From Kitasatospora viridis (lineage in GTDB: Bacteria; Actinomycetota; Actinomycetes; Streptomycetales; Streptomycetaceae), in the NCBI RefSeq assembly GCF_007829815.1, contig NZ_VIWT01000001.1:1139501-1203500 (forward strand): DNA of 64,000 bases, given 5' to 3'. Each line of letters opens with the position of its first letter. Position 1 is the stretch's first letter. Made by a program: the position numbers and the translations under genes. Of the stretch, positions 34,191-42,334 are shown one piece after another. The notes beneath the pieces were generated by a model that worked only from the letters and a program-made list of their open reading frames with translations, searched no databases and was not told the DNA's origin.

Positions 34191-35913
34191 CGGGCAGCGT
34201 TCCTTCCTGCAGACGTGGCGCCGGCACGGCGCCCTCCCCGCACCCGGTCGGCGGCCGACCGGTGGAGCGGACCAGGAGCGGGCGCAGCACCCGCCGGACC
34301 GGGCCGGTGATCTCGCGCGCGCCGAGCAGCGTGCCGAGCACCAGGTAGATCGCCAGCACGGTGCTCCCGCCGGCCAGCAGGGCCGGCAGGGCCGGGTCGA
34401 CGGCCCGGCTGACCAGGCCGCCGAGCAGCGTGGCGCCGGCCGCGGCCAGGACCAGCCGGGCCTGGCCGCCGAGCACCCGGCGGGTGCGCAGCGCGATGCC
34501 GCGCAGCGCCAGCCCGTGCAGCAGCAGCGCCGCGGTGGTGGTGATCCCGGCCGCGTTGCCGGCCGCGAGGCCGAGCGCGCCGAAGTGCGGGGCCGTGCAG
34601 ACCCCGACCAGGGTGGTGACCAGCAGGCCGACCGCCATCGCGCCGACCGGGTACCAGTCGAGCAGCCGGTCGGCGGGATCGGCCGGGCGCGGGTCGTCGG
34701 CCCGGCGCACCGCCGGGCGCATCGAGAAGAACGGGCGGACCATCACGCCGATCAGCGCCTGGGCCAGCAGGCCGAAGCTGTAGACCTGGATCACCCGGGC
34801 GGTGGCGGTGGTGTCGGCGGCGCTGAACGCGCCGCGCTCGAAGAGCAGCGAGACCACGGCGGGCGCGCAGGCGATCAGGAAGGCGGTGCCGGCCAGCACC
34901 ACCGCGGCGGCCTGGCCGAGGTCCTTCTCGACCCGGTCGCGGGCCGCCCGCAGGTCGCCGGCGGCGAGCGCCCGGGCGACCAGCGGGAAGGTGACGGTGC
35001 AGATCAGGATCGCCGTGGTCATCGCCAGCTGGGAGACCTTGGCGGCGTAGTTGAGGTGCGAGATGGTGCCGGGCGGCAGGTCGGAGCCGAGGTAGCGCTC
35101 GATGAAGACCTGGGACTGGCGGGTCAGCGTGAAGGCGGCGACCGGGAGCAGTGCCGTCGGGCTGAGCAGCAGCGGGCGGCCGGTCCGGCTGCGCCGCCGG
35201 CGGCGGGCCCCGCCGGCCTTCAGCGCCCTCCCGTACGGGCCGATCAGCACGCCGACCATCAGCAGGCTGCCGAAGGCCACGCCGAGGGCCGCCGAGCGCA
35301 CCCCGAGGAAGGTGTGGCAGAGCGTCAGGAACCCGAGGATGCCCAGGTTGTAGGCCACGTAGATGGCGGCCGGAGCGGTGAACCGGTGGTGCGCGCGCAG
35401 CGCGGCGCCGAAGTAGCCGGCGGCGCCGAACGGCAGGATGGTGACGGCGGTCAGCCGGGTGCAGGTGATCGCGAGCCCCGGGTCGGCCAGGCCCGGGGCG
35501 AGCGCGTGCACCAGCTCGGGCGCCCAGAGCATGGTGGCGCCCGACAGCGCGCACAGCCCGGCCAGCAGCCAGGGCAGTGTGGCGGCGGTCAACTGCCGGA
35601 CCGGGTCGCGGCCTTGCGGGTCCTCCTCGCGCAGCACCAGGGCCAGGCTGAAGGCAGGCACCATGAGGAACGCCATCGCGTCCTCGATCAGCAGCGGCGC
35701 CGCGGTCTCCGGCACCGTCCAGGAGACCAGGAAGGCGTCGGTGCCCTCGTCGGCGCCGAAGAACCGGGCGAGCAGCAGGTCGCGCAGCAGGCCGAGGCCG
35801 GAGCCGGCCGCGCTGAGCACCGCGGTGATGCCGAACGCCTTGGCCAGGAAGGAGGCCTGGCGGGCCGCGGCGGGCGGGCTGGGGGTGCTGGTGAGCTGCT
35901 CGGTGGTGCTCAC
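34180..35913 (-). CDS. MurJ-like lipid-linked oligosaccharide flippase
   Basis: A 577-aa polytopic membrane protein of the MurJ/MviN branch of MOP flippases: N-terminal GLGLLRDLLLARFFGADEGTDAFLVS and central FTLTRQSQVFIERYLGSDL are family hallmarks. About 14 helices. In exopolysaccharide loci the export step is usually done by Wzx; here a MurJ-like member takes that place, so it presumably flips the undecaprenyl-linked repeat unit rather than lipid II. GTG 35913 overlaps the ligase stop (GTGA). The C-terminal 25 residues are unstructured. Confidence 0.85.
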   Translation of the reverse strand: MSTTEQLTSTPSPPAAARQASFLAKAFGITAVLSAAGSGLGLLRDLLLARFFGADEGTDAFLVSWTVPETAAPLLIEDAMAFLMVPAFSLALVLREEDPQGRDPVRQLTAATLPWLLAGLCALSGATMLWAPELVHALAPGLADPGLAITCTRLTAVTILPFGAAGYFGAALRAHHRFTAPAAIYVAYNLGILGFLTLCHTFLGVRSAALGVAFGSLLMVGVLIGPYGRALKAGGARRRRRSRTGRPLLLSPTALLPVAAFTLTRQSQVFIERYLGSDLPPGTISHLNYAAKVSQLAMTTAILICTVTFPLVARALAAGDLRAARDRVEKDLGQAAAVVLAGTAFLIACAPAVVSLLFERGAFSAADTTATARVIQVYSFGLLAQALIGVMVRPFFSMRPAVRRADDPRPADPADRLLDWYPVGAMAVGLLVTTLVGVCTAPHFGALGLAAGNAAGITTTAALLLHGLALRGIALRTRRVLGGQARLVLAAAGATLLGGLVSRAVDPALPALLAGGSTVLAIYLVLGTLLGAREITGPVRRVLRPLLVRSTGRPPTGCGEGAVPAPRLQEGTLPDGR

Positions 35914-37229
35914 GCCGGCTCCGGCCGGTGCTCCGGGTCGGCGGGCAGCGCCCACCAGGCGGCCAGGCCCAGGATGACCGAGGTGAGCACGGTGGTGGTG
36001 CCGCCGATGTCGGCGTAGAGGAAGTCGACCAGGACCCAGCAGAGCAGCCCGACCACGGCCGGTCCGGCCGCGCCGGGCCGGCGCAGCGCGCCGACCAGCA
36101 GGGCGAGGAAGAGCGTGCCGTAGGCGGTGATCCCGACCAGGCCCTGCTCGCTGAGCACCAGGAAGTACATGTTGTGCGGGGAGAGCAGCGGTTCGCGCTG
36201 GAAGCCGTTGGTGGCGTCGGAGGTGTCGCTGCCGGAGGAGAGCCGCAGCGGGGCGTGCGAGTCGCGCAGCTGCTGGAAGCTCTTCGGGCCGGCGCCGGTG
36301 ACCGGGTGGTCGGCCCAGATCGCCCGGGCGGTGGTCCACAGGTCGTAGCGGTCGCTGACCGAGTGGTCCTCGTTGCCGCCGGAGACCGTGCCGATGCTGC
36401 TGAGCCGCGCGGTGACCCCGCCGCCGCCCGCGCCGAGCCCGCCGACCAGCACGACGGCGGCGGCCAGGCCCAGGCCCGCCCAGCGCAGCGCCAGCTTGGC
36501 GTCCGCCTTGAGCAGCAGCACGCCGGCGGCCAGCGCGGTGGCGATCCAGCTGCCGCGGCTGTAGGAGACCGCGAGCGGGAAGGCCAGGAACGCCGCCGTG
36601 AGCAGCAGGCCGCGCCGGGCCCAGCTGCCCCGGCGCTCCATCAGGCCGAGGGCCAGGGCGGCCAGCAGGCCGAAGCTGACCACCCCGGACATCGCCATCA
36701 CGTCGAGCGCGCCGAAGGTGCCGACGGCCCGGATCGGCGCGCCGGTGTAGGAGGCGCCGGTGCCGGTCAGGTTCTGCACGGTGCCGACCGCGCCCTCGAC
36801 CACGGCGGCGGCGATGAAGGAGCCGAGCACCAGCCGCAGGTCGGTGCGGTCGCGCAGGGCGGCCAGCACGGCGACCGGCACCAGCACGAAGATCTGCTCC
36901 AGCCGGACGAAGCCGGTCAGGCTGGCCGACGGGTCGATCGAGGTGAGGGTGGCGAGCGCGGCGGCCAGGGTGATCGCGCCGAACAGCGCGCAGGCCCGCC
37001 GGCCCAGGCCGATCGGGCGCCCGCGCAGCACGTCCAGGCCGAGCAGCGCGACCAGCAGCAGCGAGGCCAGGTCGGCCGGGGTGACGTGCACCGAGGCGGC
37101 GACGTCCTTCTCCTCGGTCGGCACGCAGACCAGCAGCACGGTGGCGGCGGTCAGCAGGCTGGGCCGGCGCAGCAGCGCCGGTACCCGGTGTCCCACCGTT
37201 GTCGCCCGGTGGGGCAGGGTCAGGGCCAC
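35910..37229 (-). CDS. O-antigen ligase/polymerase-like membrane protein (Wzy/WaaL type)
   Basis: A 439-aa protein with about 11 helices and the large periplasm-side loop of the O-antigen ligase family containing YDLWTTARAIWADHPVTGAGPKSF and SPHNMYFLVLSEQGLVG, whose HN is the usual conserved pair. It probably polymerises the lipid-linked repeat. GTG 37229 is preceded by GGAGA at a long spacing. Follows the sugar transferase after 42 bases. Confidence 0.83.
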   Translation of the reverse strand: MALTLPHRATTVGHRVPALLRRPSLLTAATVLLVCVPTEEKDVAASVHVTPADLASLLLVALLGLDVLRGRPIGLGRRACALFGAITLAAALATLTSIDPSASLTGFVRLEQIFVLVPVAVLAALRDRTDLRLVLGSFIAAAVVEGAVGTVQNLTGTGASYTGAPIRAVGTFGALDVMAMSGVVSFGLLAALALGLMERRGSWARRGLLLTAAFLAFPLAVSYSRGSWIATALAAGVLLLKADAKLALRWAGLGLAAAVVLVGGLGAGGGGVTARLSSIGTVSGGNEDHSVSDRYDLWTTARAIWADHPVTGAGPKSFQQLRDSHAPLRLSSGSDTSDATNGFQREPLLSPHNMYFLVLSEQGLVGITAYGTLFLALLVGALRRPGAAGPAVVGLLCWVLVDFLYADIGGTTTVLTSVILGLAAWWALPADPEHRPEPA

Positions 37230-37271
37230 GGTGCGTCAGTTCTCCTTCGGGCGGAGCGGGGTCACGACGGG

Positions 37272-38777
37272 TCAGCTCCCGTCGGGTCGGAGCATCAGGG
37301 CCGCGGTGCGCAGCAGGATCTTGACGTCCTGCCAGAGGCTCCAGCTCTCGATGTAGCGGTTGTCGAAGCGGGCCCGGTCCTCGATCGAGGTGTCCCCGCG
37401 CAGGCCGTTCACCTGGGCCAGGCCGGTCAGGCCGACGGGCACCCGGTGGCGGTCCGCGTACTCCGGGTCGGCCTGGCTGAACCGCATGACGAAGTAGGGG
37501 CGTTCGGGGCGCGGGCCGACCAGGGTCATGTCGCCGCGCAGCACGTTCCACAGCTGCGGCAGCTCGTCGAGCGAGCTGCGCCGCAGCAGCCGGCCGAGCC
37601 GGCTCATCCGGTGGTCCTGGGAGATGTTCCAGTGGGTGGCCGACTCGTGCTCGTTGGCCGGGCGCAGGGTGCGGAACTTGAGCACGGTGAAGACCCGGCC
37701 GTCCAGGCCGGTGCGCTGCTGGCGGAAGAGCACGCCCTTGCCGGTGTCGAGGCGGACCAGCAGGGCGCAGCCGGCCAGCACGGGCGCGATCAGCAGCAGC
37801 CCGGTGCCGGCCGCGAGCACGTCCAGCGACCGCTTGGCCAGCCAGCCGGGGCGGCGCATCGCGGGCCGGGGCAGCGGCAGGCAGGGGTAGCCCCAGAGGT
37901 GGTCGGCGCTGCGCCGGATGCCGGGTTCCAGCGCGCCGTGCTCGCGCAGCGCGGGCAGCAGCCAGACCTGGCAGCCGAGCGCGGCCGCCTCGCGCAGGGT
38001 GGCGGCGGTGTCCCCGCCCTCGCAGCTCTCGGCGGTGACCAGCAGCCGCCGCACGCCGTACCGGGTGATCGCCCGCTCCAGCACCTCGCGGCCGCCGAGC
38101 ACCGGCACCGGGGAGTCGGCGGGCAGCCGCAGCGGGTCGGCGTCCAGGAAGCCGACCGGGCGCATGCCGTACTCGGCGCGCTCGCGCAGGGCGGCGGCGA
38201 TCCGTTGGCCGAGCGGCCCGGCGCCGAGCAGCAGGACCGGGACGGGGCGGCGGCGGCGGATCCGGCGGTGCAGTCCGTAGATCAGGGTGCGGCCGACGGC
38301 GGCCAGCAGCACCAGGCTGGCGAGCAGGGCGAGCAGCCTGGCGCCGGTGGCCGGTCCGGCGGCCGGCCACGCCTCGGGCAGGCAGGCGGCCAGGGTGACG
38401 GCGAAGGCCAGCGCGACGGCGGCCCGGCCGGCCAGTGCGGGGAGTTCGTCCAGCGCGGACGGCGACATCCGGGTGCGGTAGAGGCCGGCGGCCAGGTTGA
38501 GCGGGAGCAGCAGCGGGAGCACGGCGACCGCGTCGGCGAACGGGTGGGCCGGGTCGGCGGCGCAGGCTGCCGACCCGGCGGCCACCGCGAGCAGGTCGAC
38601 GGTGAGGAGTCCGGCGGGCAGCGCGGCCCGGGAGCGCAGGCCGCGGCGGTGGCGGCCGAGCTGGGCGGCGGCGGCCAGAGCGGGCCGGGCGGGCCGGTCG
38701 AGGAGCTCGGTGGCGAGCCGCCGGCCGCCCGCCGCGGGTCGCCCCGGCCGCGGCACGCTCTCGTGATCAACTGTCAT
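37272..38777 (-). CDS. Polyprenyl-phosphate sugar-1-phosphate transferase (priming enzyme)
   Basis: A 501-aa PHPT-type transferase: four N-terminal helices, a Rossmann-like central domain (VPVLLLGAGPLGQRIAAALRE), a fifth helix and the catalytic C terminus (KRSLDVLAAGTGLLLIAP, FRQQRTGLDGRVFTVLKFRT, SLDELPQLWNVLRGDMTLVG, PVGLTGLAQVNG). It transfers sugar-1-phosphate to undecaprenyl phosphate, the first membrane step of exopolysaccharide synthesis. First gene of the operon. ATG 38777 has GGGGAG 11 bases upstream. Confidence 0.92.
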   Translation of the reverse strand: MTVDHESVPRPGRPAAGGRRLATELLDRPARPALAAAAQLGRHRRGLRSRAALPAGLLTVDLLAVAAGSAACAADPAHPFADAVAVLPLLLPLNLAAGLYRTRMSPSALDELPALAGRAAVALAFAVTLAACLPEAWPAAGPATGARLLALLASLVLLAAVGRTLIYGLHRRIRRRRPVPVLLLGAGPLGQRIAAALRERAEYGMRPVGFLDADPLRLPADSPVPVLGGREVLERAITRYGVRRLLVTAESCEGGDTAATLREAAALGCQVWLLPALREHGALEPGIRRSADHLWGYPCLPLPRPAMRRPGWLAKRSLDVLAAGTGLLLIAPVLAGCALLVRLDTGKGVLFRQQRTGLDGRVFTVLKFRTLRPANEHESATHWNISQDHRMSRLGRLLRRSSLDELPQLWNVLRGDMTLVGPRPERPYFVMRFSQADPEYADRHRVPVGLTGLAQVNGLRGDTSIEDRARFDNRYIESWSLWQDVKILLRTAALMLRPDGS

Positions 38778-39111
38778 CTGCGCACGAACTCCCCTGCTGT
38801 GTGGGCGGTGCTCGTCCCATTTCGCACAAGGGTCTGTCAAGAATCTCGCACTATAAGAACGAAGCAGGCAAAATCAGACACTACCGAACGCAGGCTGTAT
38901 CTCCGGAAGTTGACTTGCCATTTCATTCCACCCGCCCATTAATACGAATATCCGATAGGCGATGGGCCGTCAGAGCTGCACTGGAGCACCGACGGAACCT
39001 CGCACGCCCAGGGATTCCGCGCCACCGGTGCGCCCACCCGACCCACTGGACACCCTGATCACCGGTCGCGATCGGTGCGGAATATCGTGCGCTTCACGCT
39101 CTGAGAAACGA
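38778..39111 (-). promoter_or_regulatory. AT-richer promoter region of the exopolysaccharide operon
   Basis: 334 bases between the priming-transferase gene and the upstream glycosyltransferase. Base composition falls sharply between 38820 and 38960. On the minus strand TATAGT (38855-38850) matches a -10 box well and TTGACA (38840-38835) matches a -35 box, though they are not paired with each other at standard spacing, so two promoters are possible. No gene seen. Confidence 0.45.
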
Positions 39112-40260
39112 TCAGATGCGCGCGGGGACACGGGGAGTCGTCTGGCCGAAGGTGATCGACTTCTGATAGAGCTCCGACACCCGCGCGATCACCGTGCGAA
39201 TGTCGTGCTGTTCGGACACCCACCCCCGGGCCGCCGCCCCGCGCCGCGCGCACTCCAACGGATCGGCCAGCGCCACCGCCAGCGCGTTGGTCAGCGCGGC
39301 CGGGTCGTTCGGCGGGATCAACCCGTGCTCCCGCTGGTCCGGCGGCAGCTGCTCGCGCGCCCCCGGCACATCGGTGAGCAGCACCGGGCGGCCCATCGCC
39401 ATCGCCTCCAGCGAGGCCAGCGCCATGCCCTCCCAGCGGGACGGCAGCACCACCAGGTCGGCCGCCGCCAGCCACGGCCGCGGGTCGGGCACGTCGCCCG
39501 CGAGCCGCACCCGGTACGGCTCCGGCAGCGCCCGCGCCTGCGCCGCCAGGGCGGACGCGTCCGGCCCGCCGCCGACCAGCGCCAGCTGCGCCGTCGGCAC
39601 CCGGCGGGCCACCGCCGGCCACGCCGCCAGCAGCACGTCCTGCCCCTTCTGCCGACAGAGCCGGCCGACGCAGACCGCCAACGGCACGGACAGGTCGAGG
39701 CCGAGCGAGAGCCGGGCGGCGCGGCGCTCGGCGGGCGTGTAGTGCGCCAGGTCGACCCCGTTCGGCACCACCGTGAAGTCGGCCTCCACCCCGGCCGCCT
39801 CGCCGTCGCCGCGCTCCTGCTCGCTCACGCAGAGCACCGAACTGGCCCAGCGCGCCGCGTACTGCTCCCAACGGGTGCTCACCCGGGCCAGCGCACCGGT
39901 CGCCGCCGCGAAGGACCACGCGTGCGGCTGGAAGACGGTGGGCAGCCGGCCGCGCACCGCCAGCCGGCCGGCCAGGCCCGCCTTCGCACTGTGCAGGTGG
40001 ACGAGGTCCGGGCCGGCCTGGCGCACCACCTGGCGCAGCCGGGCGGTCTCCGCCGCCACCGTGGGCCCGGGCGAGCGGCGGGCCGGCCACTCCAGCAGCT
40101 CGGCGCCCGCGGCGGCGGCCTCCCGGCCGAGCCGCCCGCCCGGCGGGCAGGCGACCAGCACCCGGTGCCCGGCACCGCGCTGACCGCGCACCAGGTCGGT
40201 CACCACCCGGGCGACACCGCCGTCCACCGGCTGTGAGACATGAAGGATCGTCAGTTGCAC
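39112..40260 (-). CDS. GT4-family glycosyltransferase upstream of the operon
   Basis: A 382-aa GT-B enzyme: ILHVSQPVDGGVARVVTDL at the N terminus, VPNGVDLAHYTPAERRAAR, GRLCRQKGQDVLLAAWP and the EX7E motif in SRWEGMALASLEAMAMGRPV. GTG 40260 starts the first strand exactly. Separated by 334 bases from the exopolysaccharide operon on the same strand, it probably contributes another sugar to the same repeat unit. Acceptor and donor are unknown. Confidence 0.88.
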   Translation of the reverse strand: MQLTILHVSQPVDGGVARVVTDLVRGQRGAGHRVLVACPPGGRLGREAAAAGAELLEWPARRSPGPTVAAETARLRQVVRQAGPDLVHLHSAKAGLAGRLAVRGRLPTVFQPHAWSFAAATGALARVSTRWEQYAARWASSVLCVSEQERGDGEAAGVEADFTVVPNGVDLAHYTPAERRAARLSLGLDLSVPLAVCVGRLCRQKGQDVLLAAWPAVARRVPTAQLALVGGGPDASALAAQARALPEPYRVRLAGDVPDPRPWLAAADLVVLPSRWEGMALASLEAMAMGRPVLLTDVPGAREQLPPDQREHGLIPPNDPAALTNALAVALADPLECARRGAAARGWVSEQHDIRTVIARVSELYQKSITFGQTTPRVPARI

Positions 40261-40366
40261 GGCCGCGAGCCTATGGTGACGGAGCGCTACGGATCGTCCA
40301 CCGTCAGCTCGGCGTGCCGTGCGGTCGCCCGTACGGGGCGTGGTGGTCGTACGGGCGTTCTGGTGC

Positions 40367-40436
40367 TACTTCAGGTGATCGGCCGGTCTGCTTACTTCAG
40401 GTGGTCGGCCGGTCTGGTTACTTCAGGTGGTCGGCC
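40367..40436. repeat. Three 26-bp copies of the SRPBCC gene's 3' end
   Basis: TACTTCAGGTGRTCGGCCGG units start at 40367, 40393 and 40419. Read on the minus strand each copy encodes ADHL-K/stop, the real C terminus of the SRPBCC protein being the 40419 copy; the other two lie beyond its stop codon. Confidence 0.8.
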
Positions 40437-40858
40437 AGCTTGGCGAGGACCTCGTCGTGGATCCGGTTCAGGCCCTTCGGGGCGAAGGTGCGCTCGAAGA
40501 AGCCGCCGATGCCGGTGGCGCCGGTCCAGGTGGTCTCGATGGCGACGGTGGTCCGGCCCGCCCCCGCCGAGCTGATGCTCCAGGTGATCACCATCGAGGA
40601 GTTGGCGTCCGTCTCCACCAGGGTGCCCGGCTTCGGGGCGCTCACCGTGAACAGGCAGTCGCGCACGCGCTTCTCGGTCGCCTGGAGCTTCCAGTGCACC
40701 TGGGTGCCCGCGCCCACCCCGCCGGCCCGCACCTCGTACTCGCTGTACTGACCCGGCAGCAGCTGCGGACGGACGGTCGCGTAGTCGGCCACCGCCTCGT
40801 ACGCCTGCTCGGGGGTGGCGGAGTACGTCCGCTCGGTGCGGGCGTGGACCTGGGCCAT
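40418..40858 (-). CDS. SRPBCC (START-like) family protein
   Basis: A 146-aa helix-grip protein: ERTYSATPEQAYEAVADYATVRPQLLP opens the fold, a beta sheet follows (VSAPKPGTLVETDANSSMVITWS), and a long C-terminal helix (GFFERTFAPKGLNRIHDEVL) closes the cavity. SRPBCC proteins bind hydrophobic ligands; some are cyclases, others stress or lipid carriers. ATG 40858 has GAGGAG six bases upstream. Divergent from the HipA-like kinase gene. The stop-codon end has been tandemly copied. Confidence 0.82.
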   Translation of the reverse strand: MAQVHARTERTYSATPEQAYEAVADYATVRPQLLPGQYSEYEVRAGGVGAGTQVHWKLQATEKRVRDCLFTVSAPKPGTLVETDANSSMVITWSISSAGAGRTTVAIETTWTGATGIGGFFERTFAPKGLNRIHDEVLAKLADHLK

Positions 40859-40919
40859 GACGGCTCCTCGTGCTGCAGTGCTGGACTGGACTGGTTGCGC
40901 ACAGCTTAGGCTGGCGGCT

Positions 40920-41783
40920 GTGCTGACCAAGGTGAAGGCCCTCCACTACCTCGCCCCGCTGCGGGCCGGCGGCTCGGTGCCCGCGATCATCGAGACCGAC
41001 GACCTCGGGACGTACGTGGTCAAGTTCAGCGGCGCCGCCCAGGGGCGCAAGGCGCTGGTCGCCGAGGTGATCGTCGGCGAACTGGCCCGGCGGCTCGGCC
41101 TGCGGGTGCCGGAGCTGGTCGAGGTGGACTTCGACCCGGCGGTCGCCGAGCACGAGGAGGACGCGGAGATCCAGGACCTGCTGCGGGCGAGCAGCGGACT
41201 GAACCTCGGGATGGACTACCTGCCCGGCTCCACGGACTTCCGCCCCGGGCAGGCGCTGGGCTCGCTGGACCCACTGGAGGCCGGGTCGGTGGTCTGGCTG
41301 GACGCGCTGACCGCGAACGTGGACCGGACCACCGCCAACCCGAACATGATGGTGTGGCACGGCAAACTGTGGCTGATCGACAACGGGGCCGGGCTGGTCT
41401 TCCACCACCGCTGGTCAACCGCGCTGACGGCCGTGGACCGGGCGTACGACCTGAGCAACCACGCGCTCGGGTCGTACCGACCCGATGTGCTCGCCGCTGA
41501 CGCTCGGCTCGCCCCGCTGGTGACCGCCGAGTTGCTGCGCGAGGTCGTCGCGCTGGTGCCGGCGCAGTGGCTGGAGATCGAGGAGGGGTTCGCCTCGGTG
41601 GCCGACCTGCGGGAGGCGTACGTGCAGCACCTCGCCGCCCGGGCCGCCGTCTCAGAGCGCTGGATCCCGCGCTGCTTCGCCAGCGAGGAGGAGCAGCGCG
41701 CGGCGGAGGCGGCCGCGAAGGCGCGCAGCCAGGCCGGTCGGCCGGCCTGGCTGCAACAGGTGCCCGACCTGCACGGGCGGTGA
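40920..41783 (+). CDS. HipA-like kinase domain protein
   Basis: A 287-aa protein with the HipA C-terminal kinase fold: YVVKFSGAAQGRKALVAEVI (phosphate loop and Lys), DALTANVDRTTANPNMMVWH (catalytic loop, Asp and Asn) and LWLIDNGAGLVF (DxG-like metal site). HipA proteins phosphorylate glutamyl-tRNA synthetase in E. coli; this short form lacks the N-terminal HipA subdomain and no HipB-like gene adjoins it, so toxin activity is not implied. GTG 40920 appears leaderless (TAGGCT seven bases upstream). Confidence 0.75.
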   Translation: MLTKVKALHYLAPLRAGGSVPAIIETDDLGTYVVKFSGAAQGRKALVAEVIVGELARRLGLRVPELVEVDFDPAVAEHEEDAEIQDLLRASSGLNLGMDYLPGSTDFRPGQALGSLDPLEAGSVVWLDALTANVDRTTANPNMMVWHGKLWLIDNGAGLVFHHRWSTALTAVDRAYDLSNHALGSYRPDVLAADARLAPLVTAELLREVVALVPAQWLEIEEGFASVADLREAYVQHLAARAAVSERWIPRCFASEEEQRAAEAAAKARSQAGRPAWLQQVPDLHGR

Positions 41784-41790
41784 GGGTGCC

Positions 41791-41979
41791 TCAGGCCGGC
41801 CGCACGCAGCGCGTGCAGCGGCACTCGGGCCACTCGCCGGTGATCGGGCGGAAGTAGGGCTCGCCGTTGCGCACCGTCCGGGCGCTCAACTCGACGCGGG
41901 TGCCGTCGGGCTGGATGCGGTAGGTGCGCAGGGTCATCTCGCTGGTGCGCTCCTCGTAGTCGTATTCGTACCTGGTCAT
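41791..41979 (-). CDS. Small Cys-rich hypothetical protein
   Basis: A 62-aa protein with a YEYDYEERT start, a central beta-like part and a C-terminal ECRCTRC cluster (three Cys) that could bind a metal. It begins two bases after the stop of the neighbouring 77-aa gene, indicating a two-gene unit divergent from the XRE regulator. I recognise no family. An in-frame GTG at 41997 is an alternative start. Confidence 0.55.
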   Translation of the reverse strand: MTRYEYDYEERTSEMTLRTYRIQPDGTRVELSARTVRNGEPYFRPITGEWPECRCTRCVRPA

Positions 41980-41981
41980 CG

Positions 41982-42215
41982 TCAGCGGTCCGCGCACGCG
42001 AACCCGGACAGCAGCAGGTCGGCCATCCGGAGCACGGTCTCCGGTGTGGCGCGGCCGAGTTCGACCAGCACGTGCCCGGTGAGCAGCGACGGCTCGTCGA
42101 GCCCGAGCGAGGGCAGGACGAGCCCGCCGACCCCGAGCGCGGCGCGCAGCCGGATGCGCGCGTGGTCGGCGGCGATGCGGTGGGGGTTGAGGTGGAGCTG
42201 GTAGCGGGTGGTCAT
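41982..42215 (-). CDS. Small hypothetical protein next to an XRE regulator
   Basis: A 77-aa protein (MTTRYQLHLNPHRIAADHARI at the start) with a central hydrophobic segment LGVGGLVLPSLGL that looks globular rather than membrane-spanning. Codon bias supports translation. It is co-transcribed with the 62-aa gene and divergent from the XRE/DUF5753 gene, which may regulate it. Confidence 0.55.
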   Translation of the reverse strand: MTTRYQLHLNPHRIAADHARIRLRAALGVGGLVLPSLGLDEPSLLTGHVLVELGRATPETVLRMADLLLSGFACADR

Positions 42216-42334
42216 GGGGTGGGGGTCGCTTTCTCTGGTTCTACGGACTGTGCCTCCAGGGTTGCGGTGTGCGACTACGATTGGTAGAGGGGGGCGGATT
42301 ACTCTCGGCGGGCGTAAGAGGAGTAATTGAACGT

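Noticed and set aside
34180..38370. 4-kb minus-strand open frame that could be read as one 1396-aa protein
   Set aside because: Only the first 1.7 kb (34180-35913) encodes the MurJ-like protein; the remainder is a shadow of the ligase and sugar-transferase genes in another frame.
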